Source: an uncultured Bacilli bacterium (GTDB lineage: Bacteria > Bacillota_I > Bacilli_A > RF39 > UBA660). From it: DNA of 8,103 nucleotides. The notes under the pieces are model-generated. The model searched no databases and was not told the origin of the DNA. It saw only the letters and a program-made list of their open reading frames with translations. Position 1 is the first letter of the stretch. Each line of letters opens with the position of its first letter. Made by a program: the position numbers and the translations under genes. This document shows, one piece after another, positions 1 to 6,050 of the stretch. The DNA lies in assembly GCA_934085635.1 (NCBI GenBank), contig CAKOHL010000050.1:1-8103 (forward strand). The letters are read 5' to 3'.

Positions 1-31
1 AAACCCTAGTTGTTTTTCATATGCTTTAAAG

Positions 32-58
32 TGATAGGAGGAATTCTATCATTTTTTT
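32..58 (+). terminator. Rho-independent terminator-like hairpin upstream of the surface protein gene
   Basis: TGATAG (32-37) pairs with CTATCA (46-51), and seven T follow (52-58). A further G-T pair (38/45) can close the loop. This probably ends a gene lying left of the window. It sits only 30 bases before the start of the next gene, so it could instead act as an attenuator for it. The loop and left arm contain AGGAGG (36-41), a perfect Shine-Dalgarno-like string, but no ATG follows at a usable distance. I see no convincing promoter between this hairpin and position 89. Confidence 0.6.
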
Positions 59-88
59 AGTGTCACAAAAAGAAAGAAGGAAGTAGAA

Positions 89-1918
89 ATGAAAAGAAAA
101 AAAGAACTAATAGTAATACTATCTAGTTTACTAGTAATAGTATTATCAGTATCAGTAGCATACTTTACTACTAAGATACTTGGAACAGGAAAGGACGTAA
201 GTGTAACAAGTGCAGACTTAAAAGTAACATTTACAAGTGGAAGTGGTACTATAAATGGAAGCAATATAGAACCAGGCTGGAGTAGTGGAGAAAATACTTT
301 CACAGTAAAGAATGAATCAAATGGAACATATAATTACAACATCATAATAAAAGATTTAGTAAATACATTTGTAACAACAGGATTCTTACAATATAAAATA
401 ACTTCAACTGATGGTGGGTACAATATGACAGACTTTGCAGATGTGCCAAAATCTAGTACTGCTTCAGATACTATACTAGCAGAAAACATAAGTATAGAAA
501 AAGGTGCAACTCATACATACAAAATAATAATAAATTACAACAATAGTGATGATATAGATCAAAGCGAAGATATGGGGAAAAAGTTAAGTGGTAAAATATT
601 TATAGAAAAAGCAATTGAAACGCTTACTTTAGCTAGTAAAATATTAATAGACAATCCGATAGTAAAAGAAAGAACAGATTTCTCAACTGTTATTTCAGAT
701 GATACAACTGGGACTATATTTAAAACTAATGAATCTGAAGATGGCAGTATGATATATTATTATTCTGGAAATACAACAAATAACTGGGTAAAATTTGGAA
801 AAGAAGACGTTACAGAATGTACTTACAATGGTCAAGAACTGTTTTATCCTGAATATCATTCTACTGTAGTAGATACCGACGGCACTGAAATTTCAGAAAT
901 GTTATCGGCAAGGAGAGTAAGAGAAAAATCCGAATGTACTAGTGTATGTATCCTTGATTATTCTGTTGGAATGACGGGTTTAAATGAAGAACAATGCAAA
1001 GAATTTCTTGATTATGAGGCTACATTTATCGAAAATGGAGCAACTTTAGGAAAAACTGAAGAAAAAGATGTTTATTGGAGAATAATAAGGACAAATGAAA
1101 ATGGAAGTATAAGACTTTTATATTTTGGACTAGGTAACGTTTCAGAACAAACATCGATTGGTTATTCGAATTTTAGTGATGTTGCAGATAAAGAAACAGG
1201 TAGTTTTTCTGTTGGGTATATGACAGGAAATAAGCAAGATTATATTATAAATGAAAAAAGTAATATAGCAAATATGCGAAAAAATGAGAATAGTAGTGTT
1301 ATTAAAAATCATATAGATACCTGGTATGTAAATAATTTATTTCAGAGTTATGATAAATATATAGATAAAGATACAATATATTGTAACGATAGAAGTGGAG
1401 ATGAAATTGAGTTTAATGCATATAAAAGAATTGATACCAATAAAAAGCCTTCATATAAGTGTGGTGGTAATGGAAGTGGTGGAATTTATGAAACAACACA
1501 ATCTGTAGAAGACAAGTTTAATTCTAGTGGTAATAATGGAGGAAATGGTAAACTTAAATGTTCTGTAAGTGGGTATACAACTGAGAATTGCCCGTTGGCC
1601 TTAATGACAGCAGATGAGGTGGTGTTTGCGGCTGGAGTTCAATCTAATTCAAATAATATACTCCCTTGGATCACTTTTATAAATGATAAAGTCGAATCTT
1701 TTACAATGACGCCATTTTCTTACGATACCGAAATGGGAAGTCAAATATATGTTGTTGACGATTCCGGTGTTTTAACAGCAGCCAACTTTTCTGTATTGAA
1801 TCTTAGTTCTACATATGCTGTTCATCCAGTTACCTCACTCAAGTCTTGTGTTCAATGGAAAAGTGGAGATGGATCAGCCCCAAGTCCATACGAAATCGTC
1901 GAAAATGGTGGATGCTAA
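89..1918 (+). CDS. Secreted/surface protein with SipW-type signal, TasA-like N-terminus and Cys-containing C-terminal domain
   Basis: This is a 609-residue exported protein of unknown function. Residues 1-5 are basic, about 7-25 are hydrophobic, and AYFT (about 24-27) is typical of SipW-dependent signal peptides. Residues about 35-175 look like a TasA/camelysin-type beta-sandwich. A linker leads to GNTTNNWVKFG (227-237), then WRIIRTNENGS from W330, CNDRS (432-436), CPLALMTADEV (501-511), HPVTSLKS and a terminal GDGSxxxPYEIV (593-604). From memory this order resembles a family common in gut Bacillota surface proteins, close to DUF6273-type domains; that assignment is tentative. About ten Cys lie after residue 240, including the very last residue, so disulfides are possible. 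The start is chosen because GAAGGAAG lies 6-13 bases upstream and the signal peptide begins directly. Codon use changes within the gene (see findings). The ligand and role are unknown. Confidence 0.85.
   Translation: MKRKKELIVILSSLLVIVLSVSVAYFTTKILGTGKDVSVTSADLKVTFTSGSGTINGSNIEPGWSSGENTFTVKNESNGTYNYNIIIKDLVNTFVTTGFLQYKITSTDGGYNMTDFADVPKSSTASDTILAENISIEKGATHTYKIIINYNNSDDIDQSEDMGKKLSGKIFIEKAIETLTLASKILIDNPIVKERTDFSTVISDDTTGTIFKTNESEDGSMIYYYSGNTTNNWVKFGKEDVTECTYNGQELFYPEYHSTVVDTDGTEISEMLSARRVREKSECTSVCILDYSVGMTGLNEEQCKEFLDYEATFIENGATLGKTEEKDVYWRIIRTNENGSIRLLYFGLGNVSEQTSIGYSNFSDVADKETGSFSVGYMTGNKQDYIINEKSNIANMRKNENSSVIKNHIDTWYVNNLFQSYDKYIDKDTIYCNDRSGDEIEFNAYKRIDTNKKPSYKCGGNGSGGIYETTQSVEDKFNSSGNNGGNGKLKCSVSGYTTENCPLALMTADEVVFAAGVQSNSNNILPWITFINDKVESFTMTPFSYDTEMGSQIYVVDDSGVLTAANFSVLNLSSTYAVHPVTSLKSCVQWKSGDGSAPSPYEIVENGGC
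1868..1899 (+). repeat. Copy 1 of the C-terminal signature repeat
   Basis: This 32-base stretch in the 3' end of the first gene matches 7955-7986 with three mismatches, at repeat positions 6, 13 and 17. It encodes DGSAPSPYEIV. Confidence 0.85.
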
Positions 1919-1919
1919 G

Positions 1920-1943
1920 GGCAAAGGTTTACTTTGCCTTTTT
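1920..1943 (+). terminator. Rho-independent terminator of the surface protein gene
   Basis: GGCAAAG (1920-1926) pairs perfectly with CTTTGCC (1932-1938) around a five-base loop (1927-1931), followed by TTTTT and a further T-rich stretch. It begins two bases after the stop codon. This is a textbook intrinsic terminator that separates the surface gene from rsmE. Confidence 0.88.
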
Positions 1944-1956
1944 GTTTTGTTATAAT
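1928..1956 (+). promoter_or_regulatory. Promoter of the rsmE operon (extended -10)
   Basis: TGT followed by TATAAT (1948-1956) is a perfect extended -10 box. A weak -35, TTTACT (1928-1933), lies 17 bases upstream. The predicted transcription start, seven bases after the -10, is the A of the rsmE start codon at 1963. The -35 overlaps the loop and right arm of the preceding terminator. Confidence 0.75.
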
Positions 1957-1962
1957 TTAGGT

Positions 1963-2667
1963 ATGCAACAATATTTTAGTAATAAGAAAGAAGAAGATAA
2001 GTTATTTTTTAATGAAGAGGATTATCATCATATTAAGAATGTTATGAGGATTAAACCTGGTCATGAAGTAATTGTTAATTATGATGGAGTGTCTTATTTA
2101 TGTGAAATGCTTAGTGATTTAAGGAGTGCTTCTATTAAAAGTGTTTATAAGTCTCTTGGAGAAAATACTTTTATAAGAGCATATATTCCTGTTTTAAGTG
2201 ATGAGAAAATGAGCTTTATTATTGAGAAAGGTACAGAGATGGGAGTGAGTGAGTTTATACCTGTACAGTATGAAAGATGTAAATTTAGTATCAATAAAGA
2301 TAAAGTGAATAAAAAACTTGAAAGATATAATAAAATAGCCAAAGAAGCCAGTGAACAAGCAAGGAGACTCATTATTCCTGAGGTTAAAAATATTATAAAT
2401 GTTAAAGATATACTTAGTGACTCTTGTGTCAATATAGTGTGTTCTCTTGACAAAGAAAATGTAAAAAGTATAAATAAGGTGTTAACTAGTAGTAATGTGT
2501 GTGGTACAATAAGTATAGCATTTGGGCCAGAGGGAGGTCTTTCTAAAAAAGAAGAAGATTTTTTAGAAGATATAGGTTTTATAAAAACTTCTCTTGGGGA
2601 TAATGTTCTTAGAACAGAAACTGTTATAATTAATGTCTGTTCTATAATAAACTATTTAAAAGGGTGA
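1963..2667 (+). CDS. rsmE: 16S rRNA (uracil(1498)-N3)-methyltransferase RsmE
   Basis: RsmE transfers a methyl group from S-adenosylmethionine to N3 of U1498 in 16S rRNA, in the decoding region of the 30S subunit. The 234-residue product has the usual family length. It shows an N-terminal PUA-like part (about 1-70) and a SPOUT-type domain with EKGTEMGV (88-95), an EASEQARR segment, FGPEGG (187-192) and LGDNVLRTET (211-220); the last two form the knotted cofactor site. The start at 1963 gives the canonical N-terminus with HHIKNVMRIKPGHEV. A longer frame from 1846 would begin inside the surface gene and cross its terminator, so I rejected it. No Shine-Dalgarno sequence is present and the promoter fits a leaderless message. 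It is first in a probable operon with the next two genes. Confidence 0.93.
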   Translation: MQQYFSNKKEEDKLFFNEEDYHHIKNVMRIKPGHEVIVNYDGVSYLCEMLSDLRSASIKSVYKSLGENTFIRAYIPVLSDEKMSFIIEKGTEMGVSEFIPVQYERCKFSINKDKVNKKLERYNKIAKEASEQARRLIIPEVKNIINVKDILSDSCVNIVCSLDKENVKSINKVLTSSNVCGTISIAFGPEGGLSKKEEDFLEDIGFIKTSLGDNVLRTETVIINVCSIINYLKG

Positions 2668-2672
2668 AGTAT

Positions 2673-3326
2673 ATGAAAAATGGTATCGACAATTTTATAA
2701 AACTATTAGTGGAAGGAGATTTCTTTTTAATATTTTTAATTGTTATAATGATAGTTATTGTTTCTGTTATTATATATTTAATTAAACTCCAGGTTAATGA
2801 GAAACTTTATAATGAACTTGATGAAGATGATGATAATATTGAAAAGTACATTGATGACGAAGTTAAGACTGAAGATGATATTAAGACTGTAGATATTGAA
2901 AAGCCTATTGTTAGTCAAACAAAGTTCGATTTTGAGAAAGAGGAAATTGTTGATACTAAGAAGCCTAGTCTTGATGAGATTAAGAGTTATGAAACTGATC
3001 AAGAAGAAATGGCAATTATTAGTGCAGATGAGCTTGAGTCAAGACTTAAATCTATGAAAGAAAATGGCGAGTATGATAAGCATTATGAGAAGATAGATGA
3101 GTATGAGGCTGATCAAGAGAATAAAGCAATAATAAGTTATGATGAGCTTTTAAAACGTGCATCTAGTGGAACAATTAGTTATGAAAGCGAAGAAGATTTA
3201 GGTGGTATTAGAGTGGGTAAGGTTGATACTAGTAAGATAGAAGTAACTAGTGAGGAGATGAATAGACCTTACTATAGAGAAGAAGCGTTTTTAAGTGCTC
3301 TTAAGGAGTTCAGGGAGAGTTTATAA
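2673..3326 (+). CDS. Single-pass membrane protein with acidic, repeat-bearing cytoplasmic tail
   Basis: I do not recognise this 217-residue protein. After a short N-terminus, residues about 17-39 form one strongly hydrophobic helix ending in YLIKLQ. The rest is highly charged and acidic, probably cytosolic and partly disordered or helical. A 16-residue motif occurs twice, YETDQEEMAIISADEL (106-121) and YEADQENKAIISYDEL (144-159), 38 residues apart. The C-terminus (about 195-217) is a conserved-looking amphipathic stretch containing YYREEAFLSALKEF. I chose ATG 2673 because AAGGGTGA lies five bases upstream. A GTG at 2664 overlapping the rsmE stop would add three residues but lacks a ribosome site. 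It lies between rsmE and mtaB, and its stop overlaps the mtaB start by one base, so all three are probably cotranscribed. A scaffold or anchor role is only a guess. Confidence 0.82.
   Translation: MKNGIDNFIKLLVEGDFFLIFLIVIMIVIVSVIIYLIKLQVNEKLYNELDEDDDNIEKYIDDEVKTEDDIKTVDIEKPIVSQTKFDFEKEEIVDTKKPSLDEIKSYETDQEEMAIISADELESRLKSMKENGEYDKHYEKIDEYEADQENKAIISYDELLKRASSGTISYESEEDLGGIRVGKVDTSKIEVTSEEMNRPYYREEAFLSALKEFRESL
2988..3149 (+). repeat. Two copies of a 16-residue motif inside the membrane protein
   Basis: Copies at 2988-3035 and 3102-3149 encode YExDQExxAIISxDEL, with 11 of 16 residues identical. The nucleotide copies differ at several third positions (for example GCAATTATTAGT versus GCAATAATAAGT). 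This suggests an old duplication kept by selection on the protein, not a recent slippage event. Confidence 0.8.
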
Positions 3327-4582
3327 TGAAATTTTGTATTAAAACACTAGGGTGTAAAGTTAATACATATGAAAGTGAATTAATCCATGGCCTTTTCGTT
3401 AGAAAGGGCTATGTTTATGATGAAGATAATGCTGATATATATGTAGTTAATACTTGCACTGTAACAAATATGAGTGATAGAAAAAGTAGACAAATTATAC
3501 ACGGGATTAGAAATAATCATAAAGATAGTATTATAGTTGTATGTGGATGTTATTCACAAAATGCTTATAATACTGGTAAATTAGATGATATAGATGCTGA
3601 TATTATTTTAGGAAATAAAGATAAATCTAAAATAGTCGAGTATGTTGAAGATTATTTAAAAAATAAAGTAGCTAAAAAAGTATTTTATGATATTATGAAT
3701 GTTCCTTTTGAAAATATGGAACTAGTTAATACTTTTGATAGAACAAGAGCATTTGTTAAGATAGAAGATGGTTGTGAGAATTATTGTACTTATTGTATTA
3801 TTCCTTATGTAAGGGGTAAAGTTAGAAGTAAAGACCATAATTTAGTTATAGAAGAAGTTACTAATTTAGTTAATAATGGTTATAAAGAAATTGTTTTAAC
3901 TGGTATTCATACTGGACATTATGTTGATGGAAATTATAATTTTGCTAACTTATTAAGGGATTTAATAAATATCAAAGGACTTATAAGACTAAGAATTAGT
4001 TCTATAGAAATTAATGAACTTACTGATGAAGTTTTAGATATTTTTAAAAATAGTAGCATACTTGTTCCTCATTTGCACGTTCCTCTTCAAAGTGGTAGTG
4101 ATAGAATTTTAAAAGAAATGAATAGAAAATATGATAAAAAGTATTTTATTGATAGAATAAATTATATTAGAAGTATTAAACCTGACGTTAGTATAACAAC
4201 TGATGTAATAGTTGGTTTTCCTACAGAGAGTGAAGAAGAACATATAGAAAGTATGGATACTATAAGAAAGATTGGCTTTACTAAAGTACATACTTTTCCT
4301 TATAGCGATAGATATGGAACTCCTGCTAGTGAGATGTCTGGTAAAATAGATGGTAATGTTAAAAAGAGAAGAGTAAAAGAAATTATTGAATTAAGTAGTG
4401 AACTTGAAAGAAAGTTTTATGAAAAGTTTTATAATAGACAGCTTGATGTTTTATTCGAAGAAGAAAAAGATGGCTATTTTATAGGACATACTGCTAATTT
4501 TATTAAAGTTAAAGTAAAAGGTAATTACAAGATAAATGAAATATTTAGTGTTCTGTTATCTAGTGATAATATAATTATATAG
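3326..4582 (+). CDS. mtaB: tRNA (N6-L-threonylcarbamoyladenosine(37)-C2)-methylthiotransferase MtaB
   Basis: MtaB adds a methylthio group to t6A37 of tRNAs reading ANN codons, giving ms2t6A. It uses radical SAM chemistry and two 4Fe-4S clusters in the cytosol. The 418-residue product shows the N-terminal methylthiotransferase domain with cluster ligands C10 (LGCKVN), C44 (NTCTVT) and C75 (CGCYSQ), the radical SAM motif CxxxCxxC at C150, C154 and C157, and a C-terminal TRAM-like RNA-binding domain from about residue 365. LTGIHTG (191-197) and LGCKVNTYE separate it from the related MiaB and RimO. It is slightly shorter than the Bacillus enzyme (about 450). ATG overlaps the preceding TAA by one base, and AGGGAGAG lies upstream, so translation is probably coupled. 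The rsmE/mtaB neighbourhood matches yqeU-yqeV in Bacillus, with one extra gene between. Confidence 0.95.
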   Translation: MKFCIKTLGCKVNTYESELIHGLFVRKGYVYDEDNADIYVVNTCTVTNMSDRKSRQIIHGIRNNHKDSIIVVCGCYSQNAYNTGKLDDIDADIILGNKDKSKIVEYVEDYLKNKVAKKVFYDIMNVPFENMELVNTFDRTRAFVKIEDGCENYCTYCIIPYVRGKVRSKDHNLVIEEVTNLVNNGYKEIVLTGIHTGHYVDGNYNFANLLRDLINIKGLIRLRISSIEINELTDEVLDIFKNSSILVPHLHVPLQSGSDRILKEMNRKYDKKYFIDRINYIRSIKPDVSITTDVIVGFPTESEEEHIESMDTIRKIGFTKVHTFPYSDRYGTPASEMSGKIDGNVKKRRVKEIIELSSELERKFYEKFYNRQLDVLFEEEKDGYFIGHTANFIKVKVKGNYKINEIFSVLLSSDNIII

Positions 4583-4619
4583 ATTCCGAAAAAGTCGGAA
4601 ATGGAAATTTTCGGAATCT
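4581..4619 (+). other. Perfect 12-bp hairpin overlapping the mtaB stop codon
   Basis: AGATTCCGAAAA (4581-4592) pairs perfectly with TTTTCGGAATCT (4608-4619). The left arm begins inside the TAG stop. A competing smaller hairpin uses TTCCGA (4584-4589) with TCGGAA (4595-4600). No T tract follows directly, so this is probably a 3'-end stabiliser or the first half of a tandem terminator. Confidence 0.75.
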
Positions 4620-4620
4620 T

Positions 4621-4655
4621 AAAAGAAAAGTCTTTTGATAGATTTTTCTTTTTTT
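4621..4655 (+). terminator. AT-rich terminator after mtaB
   Basis: AAAAGAAAAGTC (4621-4632) pairs with GATTTTTCTTTT (4641-4652), with one G-T pair, around the loop TTTTGATA. The stem runs directly into further T (4653-4655). It is probably the functional intrinsic terminator of the rsmE-mtaB operon, placed one base after the first hairpin. Confidence 0.65.
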
Positions 4656-4662
4656 ATATGGT
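4635..4662 (+). promoter_or_regulatory. Probable promoter of the transglutaminase-like gene
   Basis: TTGATA (4635-4640, five of six consensus bases) lies 16 bases before TATGGT (4657-4662, four of six). The start would be near 4669, giving a leader of about 18 bases with the ribosome site GAGGGTGG (4675-4682). An alternative -10, TGT plus TATAGA (4668-4676), would leave almost no leader and overlaps that ribosome site. The -35 fills the loop of the preceding terminator. Confidence 0.5.
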
Positions 4663-4686
4663 AAACTTGTTATAGAGGGTGGTTTT

Positions 4687-5817
4687 ATGAATAATGAAAT
4701 ATATGATAATTTTGTTATGAATTTAAGTAGTTTTATAAAGTATGCTAAGGGTAACCAAACTTTTAGTTTTGATAGATTTCAAATTATATTTTATGAAAAT
4801 ACTTTTAATATAATCGGACCACTTGAAGATTACAAAGTATTAAAAGCTATATATAAAGAAATAAAAATGACTAGAAGTGAAGGAATATATCTGTGTCCTT
4901 CAGGAAATAGTTTACTTGTTAAAAATAAGATAGATAAATTATTTAAAAGTATATCTAAAGATGACTTATGTTTTGCTTATATATCTTACATAAATGATGA
5001 AGGAGAAGAAAAATATTCTATTTATACTTATGAAGAATTAATAGAAGTAATAAATTTAATAAAATATTATAGAAGCTTTATTGATAAAGATTTAACTCCT
5101 CTTGAAAAAGTATGTTATGCTTATGATCTAGTAAAATCTATAAAAACACCTGGAGTATTTAATGACTTAGTTTATGCAGGTAATATAAAACATTATATAG
5201 ATACTGGTAATATAGCTTGTATGGGATATTCTACTCTTTTAAAGAATTTATTAGATAATATAGATGATAATATAAATATAAAATCATTTATTACAAAAAG
5301 TAATACAAAAGATTTATATCACGCGAGAAATATAATTTATATAAAAGATAGTGTGTATGAATTAGATGGAATATTCTTATTAGATGCTACTTGGGATAGT
5401 AATAAATTTACTAAAACATTAAAAGGTAAAAAAATAGAGGGACTTGATTTATATAATTGTTTCTTATTTAATAATAGAGATTTTATGGCTTTATCTAATA
5501 AAGTACAAAAACCTGAATTATTTATATATTATGATGAATATAAAAAATTAAAAAATAAATATACTAAAAGAGATTTAAGACTTATATGTGAATATGTTTT
5601 TGGTAAAAAAATTAATATAAATAAAATAGATGAACTTGTTAAAAATGAAAATACTTTTGAAACTATGATATATCTTTTGATTACTATTAGACATTTAGAA
5701 GGATATAAGAAGAGAGAAATAGCAAAAGAATTAAATAGATTTGTGAATCATAATACCTTAAATATCTTAGAATGTAAGGAATATATAAAAGATTTAGTAT
5801 TGACTTTAAAGAAGTGA
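4687..5817 (+). CDS. Cytosolic transglutaminase-like (papain-fold) protein
   Basis: This 376-residue protein has no signal peptide or membrane segment. The central part (about 130-240) matches the transglutaminase-like core: ACMGYSTLLKNLL with probable nucleophile C178, then YHARNIIYIKD with H212, then LLDATWD with D233. Spacing and sequence context fit a Cys-His-Asp triad, so it may act as a protease, peptidase or transferase, but the substrate is unknown. The N-terminal about 125 residues and the Lys-rich C-terminal about 110 residues match nothing I recognise. GAGGGTGG ends four bases before the ATG. The gene stands alone between a terminator and the aspS promoter, which lies inside its own 3' end. 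Codon use matches the housekeeping neighbours, so recent transfer is not suggested. The fold assignment is fairly firm and the activity is inference. Confidence 0.8.
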   Translation: MNNEIYDNFVMNLSSFIKYAKGNQTFSFDRFQIIFYENTFNIIGPLEDYKVLKAIYKEIKMTRSEGIYLCPSGNSLLVKNKIDKLFKSISKDDLCFAYISYINDEGEEKYSIYTYEELIEVINLIKYYRSFIDKDLTPLEKVCYAYDLVKSIKTPGVFNDLVYAGNIKHYIDTGNIACMGYSTLLKNLLDNIDDNINIKSFITKSNTKDLYHARNIIYIKDSVYELDGIFLLDATWDSNKFTKTLKGKKIEGLDLYNCFLFNNRDFMALSNKVQKPELFIYYDEYKKLKNKYTKRDLRLICEYVFGKKININKIDELVKNENTFETMIYLLITIRHLEGYKKREIAKELNRFVNHNTLNILECKEYIKDLVLTLKK

Positions 5818-5828
5818 AAGATTATAAT
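5800..5828 (+). promoter_or_regulatory. Promoter of the aspS T-box leader
   Basis: TTGACT (5800-5805) and TATAAT (5823-5828) are 17 bases apart, close to the full sigma-A consensus. The -35 and most of the spacer lie in the last codons of the preceding gene. The predicted start is about 5835, giving a leader of about 215 bases before aspS. Confidence 0.82.
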
Positions 5829-5834
5829 TTAAGT

Positions 5835-6050
5835 ATATTATTTGTTTTGAGGAGTAATAAGTATATTTATTTATAGAGAGTTAACGTATGCTGAAAGTTA
5901 ATAATAAAGTATTTATGAAGACACAAAATATAAAAAATAATCGTATATCTGCGTTAAGGATTTAAGAGTATAGTTAATCTATAAACTAAGGTGGCACCGC
6001 TTACATATGTAAGTCCTTAGATTTATAGATTTTTATTTTAGGAGGAGAAT
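5835..6050 (+). promoter_or_regulatory. T-box riboswitch (tRNA-Asp sensing) leader of aspS
   Basis: The T-box core AAGGTGGCACCGC (5988-6000) is clear. Its bulge TGGCACC can pair with the tRNA end GCCA; the C after TGG complements discriminator G73 of tRNA-Asp. Stem I has a base of TATATTT (5862-5868) with AAATATA (5926-5932), an AGAGAG stretch (5875-5880), an apical TTAAC/GTTAA hairpin holding a GCTG (GNUG-like) loop element, and a specifier-like GAAGACA whose GAC (5920-5922) is an Asp codon. The antiterminator is CTAAGG/CCTTAG (5986-5991/6015-6020) plus GCTTAC/GTAAGT above the bulge. Uncharged tRNA-Asp should raise aspS expression. Codon, discriminator and downstream gene agree on Asp. The specifier loop was assigned by eye. 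Confidence 0.92.
5976..6034 (+). terminator. Extended T-box stem followed by a T tract
   Basis: AATCTATAAA (5976-5985) pairs perfectly with TTTATAGATT (6022-6031), directly below the antiterminator helix with one bulged A (6021). TTTATTTTA follows, then the aspS ribosome site AGGAGG (6040-6045). This long stem is the only terminator candidate, and it contains the antiterminator instead of competing with it from a third segment. Confidence 0.6.

Noticed and set aside
49..303. Minus-strand frame opposite the start of the surface gene, and similar minus-strand frames at 2145-2453, 2778-3002 and 4109-4291
   Set aside because: Each lies fully within or opposite a well-supported gene and has low-complexity hydrophobic content, as expected from antisense of AT-rich coding DNA.
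1846..1962. N-terminal extension of rsmE starting at ATG 1846
   Set aside because: It lies inside the surface gene in another frame, crosses a strong terminator and the rsmE promoter, and adds residues not seen in the RsmE family.
2664..2672. GTG start for the membrane protein overlapping the rsmE stop
   Set aside because: No ribosome site precedes it, while AAGGGTGA is ideally placed for ATG 2673. It cannot be fully excluded, and would add only three residues.
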